This document shows, one piece after another, positions 1 to 5,155 of a stretch of DNA of 7,150 bases. Every line of letters starts with the position of its first letter. The stretch's first letter is position 1. The notes below the pieces were generated by a model. It searched no databases. It worked only from the letters and a program-made list of their open reading frames with translations, and was not told the origin of the DNA. Origin of the DNA: Thermomicrobiales bacterium (lineage in GTDB: Bacteria; Chloroflexota; Chloroflexia; Thermomicrobiales; UBA6265); the NCBI GenBank assembly GCA_025937615.1, contig JAICRA010000074.1, forward strand, positions 1 to 7,150. The letters are read 5' to 3'. Made by a program: the position numbers and the translations under genes.

Positions 1-607
1 AGGCCGCCGTAAGCCACTTCGTGAGTGAGCGCATGTTTGAAAGTGTATTCCAGATCAGGAAACAGACTCGTCTCGTAGAGAAACTCCGCCGCTTGAAGCT
101 GGCTGAGGCTCAGGCGAAGTTCTTCTGCAGACTGATCCGCGATGGCTTGGAGCAGTGCAAAGGGAATATCCTTTCCAACAACGGCGGCGGACTGGAGAAG
201 CCGCTTCTCCTCGGGCGGCAGCCTATCGATCCGAGCAGCCAAGACCGCTTGTACTGTCGCCGGCACCTGTATGCCTTCCAGTGTTTTTTCCAGCCGATAA
301 CTTCCTCGCTTTCCCACTAAGAATTTCGTTTCGACAAGTGCCCTGACACTTTCTTCTAAGAAAAAGGGATTCCCTTCGGTTCGGTCGAGCAGTATCCGCT
401 TTAGCGACTGAAGCGCTGGATGGTTTCCCAACAGAGCTGCCAGGAATTTGTCGGCGTTTTCAGCGGGAAGCGGATCGACTCGAAGCTGCGTATAATATGT
501 TTTGTTTCCCCAGGCATGTTGGTATTCGGGCCGGTAATTCACCAGCAGGAGAAGTCGCGCCGTCGGAATGGTTTCGATCAGGCTGTCGAGTAAGGCGTGG
601 GTCTCAG
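1..607. repeat. Diverged direct repeat, left copy (paralogous ATPase coding region)
   Basis: This stretch matches 6544..7150 at a constant offset of 6543 bases, as a consequence of the two outer genes being paralogs. About 142 of 200 residues are identical by hand count. It is a gene duplication product and not a mobile-element repeat. The true repeat unit continues beyond the window on the left. Confidence 0.88.
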
Positions 608-1958
608 AGTCGATCCAGTGGAGATCCTCGAAAACGAGAAGGAGAGGCTGGACCTGGCTCTCCCGTAGAAGCAAACGCTTGATGGCTTCCAGGGTACGCT
701 GACGACGCTGGGGTGGATCCGATGCCTCCCACTCTGCATCCTCAACCGGCACATCTAAGAGTGAGAGAACGGCGGGCAGAGTAGACTCCAAAGTCTTATA
801 CAATGTAAGCAGCTTGCCGGTAACCTTCTCACGGATTTTCCGTGCATCGTCTCGATCCTGAATATCGAAGTAGCCCTTTAGCAGGTCGATCACGGGCAGA
901 TAGGCGGTGGCTTTTCCATAGGAGACCGAGCCGCTTTCGAGTATCAGCCACCCCTGGGTTCGCTGCGAGTGGATGAACTCGAAGAACAGCCGTGACTTAC
1001 CAACACCAGGTTCTCCTACAACACCGGCCACCTGACCATGGCCTGCTCGCGCTTGTTCCAGTGCTTTCCGAAGCTGCTCCGTCTCAGCATCACGTCCAAC
1101 AAATCGAGTGAGTCCACGAGCGGTTGCGGCCTGCAGCCGGGTTCGCGCCGCGCCAGCACCAGTAACTTCATAGACCTCTACCGATTCGCTCATGCCTTTT
1201 ACGGCTACAGGACCGAGAGGCTTCACCTGTACATAGCTTTCGGCTAACCGTAAGGTGTCGGCAGTCATTAGGATCGATCCCGGCATCGCCATTTGCTCCA
1301 TGCGAGCTGCCAAGTGCGTCGTTTGTCCTACCGCGGTGTAATCCATCTTCAAGTCGCTCCCAATGGAGCGCACCACTACCTCTCCAGAGTTCATGCCAAC
1401 TCGAATCCGGATCGGAATACCCTCGGTCTTCTGAACATGCTCTGCATACCTTTTTATGGACTCCTGCATGCTGAGCGCCGCATAGCACGCGCGTACCGCG
1501 TGATCTTCATGAGCAAGCGGCGCACCGAATAGAGCCATAATGCCATCGCCCATGACTTGGTTGACGGTTCCTTCATAACGATGGACGGCGTCGATCATAT
1601 GCTCAAGGATCGGATCAAGAAGCTTGCGCGCTTCCTCAGGATCACGATCAGCCAACAACTCCATTGAGCCCTTCACATCAGCGAACAAGACCGTTACTTG
1701 CTTGCGCTCGCCTTCGAGCGCGCTTTTGGAAGTGAGAATCTTCTCGGCGAGACGCTTAGGCGTGTAAGTTTCAGGTGAAGCAAAACGCGATTGCATAACT
1801 GCATGGCCAGTTACCGGATGCGCGCACTCGTGGCAGAACTTTGCTGTGGCGGAAAGCTGCGCGCCGCAGTTCGCACAGAGCCGCAGTAAGGGGCTAGCAC
1901 ACTCCTCGCAGAACTTTGCCTGTGGCCGGTTCTCAAACTTGCATTGAGGACACTTCAT
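1..1958 (-). CDS. Zinc-ribbon / class III nucleotide cyclase / AAA-type ATPase protein, 3' end outside window
   Basis: The frame is open from ATG at 1958 to the window edge (652 whole codons, no stop). Residues 1-50 form a double zinc ribbon with four CxxC pairs (C3/C6, C17/C20, C28/C31, C42/C45). Residues 88-265 are a class III adenylate/guanylate cyclase domain: metal-binding D94 (LFAD) and D138 (MGDG) are present, as is R219. The usual substrate lysine is Q134, the second substrate position is T208, and the usual transition-state Asn is H215. Residues 285-650 are a STAND/AAA-like ATPase with Walker A GEPGVGKS (315-322), Walker B VFEDLHW (442-448) and GNPFFLEE (529-536). No signal peptide or membrane segment is seen, so it is probably cytoplasmic. 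By analogy with the upstream paralog, the missing C-terminus should carry TPR repeats. The start is supported by a Shine-Dalgarno site and the immediate zinc ribbon; ATGA overlaps the kinase stop. Likely product is cAMP and/or cGMP, but activity is unproven given the substituted residues. Confidence 0.93.
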   Translation of the reverse strand, partial: MKCPQCKFENRPQAKFCEECASPLLRLCANCGAQLSATAKFCHECAHPVTGHAVMQSRFASPETYTPKRLAEKILTSKSALEGERKQVTVLFADVKGSMELLADRDPEEARKLLDPILEHMIDAVHRYEGTVNQVMGDGIMALFGAPLAHEDHAVRACYAALSMQESIKRYAEHVQKTEGIPIRIRVGMNSGEVVVRSIGSDLKMDYTAVGQTTHLAARMEQMAMPGSILMTADTLRLAESYVQVKPLGPVAVKGMSESVEVYEVTGAGAARTRLQAATARGLTRFVGRDAETEQLRKALEQARAGHGQVAGVVGEPGVGKSRLFFEFIHSQRTQGWLILESGSVSYGKATAYLPVIDLLKGYFDIQDRDDARKIREKVTGKLLTLYKTLESTLPAVLSLLDVPVEDAEWEASDPPQRRQRTLEAIKRLLLRESQVQPLLLVFEDLHWIDSETHALLDSLIETIPTARLLLLVNYRPEYQHAWGNKTYYTQLRVDPLPAENADKFLAALLGNHPALQSLKRILLDRTEGNPFFLEESVRALVETKFLVGKRGSYRLEKTLEGIQVPATVQAVLAARIDRLPPEEKRLLQSAAVVGKDIPFALLQAIADQSAEELRLSLSQLQAAEFLYETSLFPDLEYTFKHALTHEVAYGG

Positions 1959-3802
1959 CCCGCGACCTCTAACGCCGGCAGGGAGAAGCTGAAAGTAGAG
2001 CCTTGTCCCGGAGCGCTGGATACCGTGATTTGCCCACCGTGCAGCTCAACGAGCAACCGGGTAATCACGAGCCCCAGCCCGGTGCCACCGACCGCTTGGG
2101 CCGAGCGATCCTGAGCCCTGAAGAATTTGGTAAACAGCTGCGCCTGTTCCTCGGGCGAGAGGCCAATTCCGTTGTCGCTAACCTCCACGCGCACGAACCC
2201 ATCGTTTCGCCGAGCTGCCACCGTGATGCTGCCATCCACCAGCGTGTACTTGTGGGCATTGGCGATGAGGTTGGTGAGGATCTGCGTTATACGGTCTGCA
2301 TCAGCCCACACAGCCGGCAGCGACTCACCAAGGTCGAGCCTGAGGCGCTGCCGCTTGGCTTCGAGCAGCGGGCGCAGCGAGCCGGCGACCTCCGGGATCA
2401 GTCGGGCGAGGTCCAGGCGTGTGCGGTGGAGATCGAGCCTGCCGGCCTCCATGCGCGAGAGATCAAGTAGATCGTTGATCAAAGTAAGCAACCGGTCAGC
2501 GTTCTTTTTCACGAGGGTAAGGCTCTCGCGCTGCTCTTCGGCGATCTGCTCGTCCTCGAGCAGGAGTTCGGCGTACCCTTGGATCGACGTGAGGGGAGTC
2601 CGCAGTTCGTGCGAAACCATCGAGACGAACTCGGTTTTTAACCGGTTCGCCTCCTGAATGGTTAGGTTCTGCTGCTCGAGCTGGTAGTTCTTCCGGCGGA
2701 GATCCTCCTCCAGGAGCCTTCGTTCGTGCGCCCGTTCCAACGACTCGGCCATCTGATCGAAGGCGCCGGCGAGCTGGCTCAGCTCTCCTTGCCCGTGGGG
2801 AAGCCCGCTGCGCACGCCCAGCTCCCCGCTGGCGACTCGCTTCGTCGCTTCAACGAGGGTTTGGATCTGGCGCACGATAAACAGATTTCCACCCGCCCAG
2901 GCGGCGGCGAGCGCGAGGCCAGCAACGAGCGCGAGCGCCACAAGATTGCGTACGAGAATCCTGTTCGCGCCGGCAAACGCGACAGCGGTCGGGATGCCAA
3001 TAATTACGTATGCGTTCGCGCTTTGCGCGGTCTCACCGAACGGCGCAAACGAAAAGAGGCGCGGGATGCCGTCCTCACTCCGACCCTCGGTCGTGCCGTT
3101 ACCTTGTTGACCCGCAATAGCGTTGAGGACGAGAGACTCCGGCATGGATTTACCTATCCATTTTGCCTGGTCCGGGAAACGGGACAGGATCGTGCCGTTC
3201 CGGTCGATCACAGTAAGCATCGACCCCGTCGGCAGTCCCACTCGGGGGGCCAATTCGTTGAGCCAGGCCAGATCAAGCGCGGCGAAGAGCACGGCTTGGA
3301 CATGACCCCGGTCGAGGACGGGATGGCCGAAATTGAGCGTGGCCTTGCCGGTGATGCGACCAATTTGATAGTCGCCGATGGCGAATTCGCGCGTCTCTCG
3401 GGCGCGCCGAAAATAGGCGCGGTCGCCAACATAGACTTGGCTGGTCATCGGGAGGCCGCTGCAGAAGATGTTGCCGTCGAGGCCAATGACACCCAGATTG
3501 GCATACGATGAATGCCGTGTGAGCAGATCGGCGAAGAGCGCACCGCAAGCGGCGCGCTGGACCTCACGCAGGACGGGAAGTCGCGCCAGGGTCGCGAGTA
3601 GCTTGCGCGCGTCCTCGATCAGTCGCTCGTGATCCGCGGAAACGATGCGCGACAGTCTGAGCGCATACTCCTGCACTTGTGCCTTTCTAAGCTCGCGTTC
3701 CTCTAGGTTTGTGTAAAGCGTGAGCCCGAGCGCCGGAATGACGGCGAGAAGGACGAGGACCAACAGCCGAACCCGCAGGCCTGAGAAAAAAAGCCGCGCC
3801 AT
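1955..3802 (-). CDS. Membrane sensor histidine kinase (Cache-like sensor, HAMP, HisKA, HATPase)
   Basis: A 615-residue sensor kinase. A basic N-terminus leads into transmembrane helix 1 (about 11-31). Residues 33-280 form an extracytoplasmic sensor resembling the double-Cache family (NLGVIGLDGNIFCSG and VGDRAYFRRA regions; C86 and C114 are the only cysteines there). Helix 2 spans about 284-308, followed by a HAMP domain (308-360) and a coiled coil (about 353-388). The HisKA domain has phospho-accepting H398 in SHELRTPL. The ATPase domain has the N box (N511, N515), G1 DNGIG (543-547), F box (LFTKFFRA) and G2 GGTGLGL (572-578), so all catalytic motifs look intact. It has no PAS domain and no receiver of its own. 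Its likely partner is the receiver domain encoded 3 nt upstream. It should act at the inner membrane; the ligand cannot be read from the sequence. Orthodox kinase function is secure; partner choice is inferred from adjacency. Confidence 0.95.
   Translation of the reverse strand: MARLFFSGLRVRLLVLVLLAVIPALGLTLYTNLEERELRKAQVQEYALRLSRIVSADHERLIEDARKLLATLARLPVLREVQRAACGALFADLLTRHSSYANLGVIGLDGNIFCSGLPMTSQVYVGDRAYFRRARETREFAIGDYQIGRITGKATLNFGHPVLDRGHVQAVLFAALDLAWLNELAPRVGLPTGSMLTVIDRNGTILSRFPDQAKWIGKSMPESLVLNAIAGQQGNGTTEGRSEDGIPRLFSFAPFGETAQSANAYVIIGIPTAVAFAGANRILVRNLVALALVAGLALAAAWAGGNLFIVRQIQTLVEATKRVASGELGVRSGLPHGQGELSQLAGAFDQMAESLERAHERRLLEEDLRRKNYQLEQQNLTIQEANRLKTEFVSMVSHELRTPLTSIQGYAELLLEDEQIAEEQRESLTLVKKNADRLLTLINDLLDLSRMEAGRLDLHRTRLDLARLIPEVAGSLRPLLEAKRQRLRLDLGESLPAVWADADRITQILTNLIANAHKYTLVDGSITVAARRNDGFVRVEVSDNGIGLSPEEQAQLFTKFFRAQDRSAQAVGGTGLGLVITRLLVELHGGQITVSSAPGQGSTFSFSLPALEVAG
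1965..1969 (-). promoter_or_regulatory. Ribosome-binding site and ATGA overlap for the zinc-ribbon cyclase gene
   Basis: On the minus strand GAGGT lies 6 nt before the ATG at 1958, inside the last codons of the kinase gene. The start and the kinase stop share the tetranucleotide ATGA (1958-1955), a typical arrangement for translational coupling. It also fixes the start codon of the cyclase gene. Confidence 0.72.
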
Positions 3803-3805
3803 GGC

Positions 3806-5146
3806 TCACGTACCCTCTGCCTCCGGACGTTTTCGCCGCAGCCAAATCTGCACGCGCGAGCGTATGTGTGCCGGCTTGAATGGCTTGGTCACGTAGTCGG
3901 TGACTCCGGCCGCGAAGCCCGCCGCGGTGTCCTGTGCCTCCACGTGCGCGGTCAGGAGCACCACCGGCACGTCGCGGAGGTCTGGGTCTGACTCGGAGCG
4001 CAGGCTCCGGCACACCTCAAGACCGTTGCGCCCGGGCATGTTCCAGTCCAGCAGGAGAAGATCCGGGCGTTCGGCGCGGGCGATCTCCAGCGCCGCGTTC
4101 CCGTCACTTGCCGACAACAATCGGAAGCCCTCCGGCCGGAGTGTCATGGTCAGAAGACGGACGATGTCCGGGTCGTCGTCAACGAGCAAGATGGTCGCTG
4201 ATGCTGCTCTAACGCCTTTGGTAATGGAAGATTCCGTTTGCCTCGCGGCGCGCGGCACGACTGCCTGCCGCTCCGCTAGCTCGATCGTCTGGCCTTCCGC
4301 GGCAGCAAAGATGTCGAGCCCGCCGGCAACGGTGCGCTGGCGACACCTCTCCACTAGGCGGTCTATCGCCGCGTCATCGCGGAGCGGATCATGGTGGAAG
4401 AGCGCCAGCCGTTTCACGCCCGCTGCGAGGGCAAAGTCCACGGCCAGCTCGGCTGGGCTATGTCCCCATGACAGCTTGCTCGGATACTCCTCCAGCGTGT
4501 ACTGCGCGTCGTGGATGACGAGGTCAGCGCCGGCGAGGAACTCCACGTGCCTCTGGTCCTCCCGGTGAACCGGGAGGAGCTGAGCTGGGTCGGTCGCGTC
4601 GGGCTGATGGCGCGAGTGCGGCTCGTGATCGGTAGCGTAGACCACCGCTATGCCGCCCACTTCCAAGCGAAAACCCAGTGCAATGCCCGGGTGGTTCAGG
4701 TACCGGGCAGTGACCTGAACGGTACCCAGGTCAAAGATGCTCTCGCTAACCTCGTGGTAGCGTATAGTGGCGCCGAGCTCGCCAAGCGTCACTGGAAAAT
4801 ACGCGTACTCCATCTGCCCGGCGAGGGTATCCTCCAGGCGCTGCCCCAAACCTTGCGGCGCGTGGACGTCCCATTCGTTTCCTTGGATGAAGAGTGGCGC
4901 GAAAAAGGGAAAACCCTGGATGTGATCCCAGTGCGTGTGAGTGATCAGGAGATGCCCGCGTATGGGGCGCTCGCCCGAAGCCACGAGGCTCCGGCCGAGA
5001 TCATGGGCACCGGTGCCGCAGTCGAGGATTATTAGCGTCCCGTCGGCCGCCCGCACCTCAACACACGAGGTGTTGCCCCCGTAGCGAATCGTGCTAGGCC
5101 CAGGCTTTGCCAGCGAGCCGCGAGTTCCCCAAAACCGAATACGCAT
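3806..5146 (-). CDS. Metallo-beta-lactamase-fold hydrolase fused to a C-terminal receiver domain
   Basis: A 446-residue two-domain protein. Residues 1-290 are an MBL-fold hydrolase of the PhnP/RNase Z-like branch, beginning with MRIRFWGTRGS and YGGNTSC. The metal site is HTHWDH (H70, H72, D74, H75), with further likely ligands H152 (LNHPG), D173 (ATDH) and H251 or H252 (FHHDP); a conserved IHDAQYT follows at 211-217. A linker of about 25 residues leads to a receiver domain (317-437) with acidic D323/D324, phospho-acceptor D367 (LLLDWNMPG), T399 and K421 (TKPF), so both halves look active. There is no DNA-binding domain; the chain ends soon after the receiver. The expected reading is a hydrolase whose activity or partner binding is switched by phosphorylation from the kinase encoded next. 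This MBL branch includes phosphodiesterases and RNA 3'-processing nucleases; the substrate here is unknown. The start follows a good Shine-Dalgarno site. It appears cytoplasmic, with no signal peptide. Confidence 0.93.
   Translation of the reverse strand: MRIRFWGTRGSLAKPGPSTIRYGGNTSCVEVRAADGTLIILDCGTGAHDLGRSLVASGERPIRGHLLITHTHWDHIQGFPFFAPLFIQGNEWDVHAPQGLGQRLEDTLAGQMEYAYFPVTLGELGATIRYHEVSESIFDLGTVQVTARYLNHPGIALGFRLEVGGIAVVYATDHEPHSRHQPDATDPAQLLPVHREDQRHVEFLAGADLVIHDAQYTLEEYPSKLSWGHSPAELAVDFALAAGVKRLALFHHDPLRDDAAIDRLVERCRQRTVAGGLDIFAAAEGQTIELAERQAVVPRAARQTESSITKGVRAASATILLVDDDPDIVRLLTMTLRPEGFRLLSASDGNAALEIARAERPDLLLLDWNMPGRNGLEVCRSLRSESDPDLRDVPVVLLTAHVEAQDTAAGFAAGVTDYVTKPFKPAHIRSRVQIWLRRKRPEAEGT
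3813..3818 (-). promoter_or_regulatory. Ribosome-binding site of the histidine kinase gene
   Basis: AGAGGG lies 10 nt before the ATG at 3802, within the last codons of the hydrolase-receiver gene; a GGAGG lies a few bases further upstream (3824-3820). The two genes are separated by only 3 nt, so the kinase is probably translated by ribosomes finishing the previous gene. Confidence 0.6.
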
Positions 5147-5151
5147 GGTTG

Positions 5152-5155
5152 CCTC
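5152..5155 (-). promoter_or_regulatory. Ribosome-binding site of the hydrolase-receiver gene, overlapping the upstream stop
   Basis: GAGG sits 5 nt before the ATG at 5146 and shares bases with the TGA stop (5156-5154) of the ATPase/TPR gene. The gap between the genes is 7 nt, so coupled translation is likely and a separate promoter is not. Confidence 0.72.

Noticed and set aside
1..1958. Left-edge gene as a pseudogene or frameshifted copy
   Set aside because: I translated it codon by codon from 1958 to the edge and found no stop or frame break; all main domain motifs are in one frame.
2726..3511. Long open frame (261 codons) on the plus strand opposite the kinase gene
   Set aside because: It lies wholly antisense to a well-supported kinase sensor region in G+C-rich DNA, where long shadow frames are expected. 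Its translation shows no recognisable domain.
4511..5035. 174-codon plus-strand frame opposite the hydrolase domain
   Set aside because: It is antisense to the MBL domain, whose metal motifs are intact. The translation resembles no family I recognise, so it is a shadow frame.
4265..5146. Oxygen-sensing di-iron (ODP-type) MBL domain
   Set aside because: ODP and flavodiiron domains carry HxExDH; here the motif is HTHWDH, and the fold signature is PhnP/RNase Z-like, which points to a hydrolase with zinc or a similar metal.
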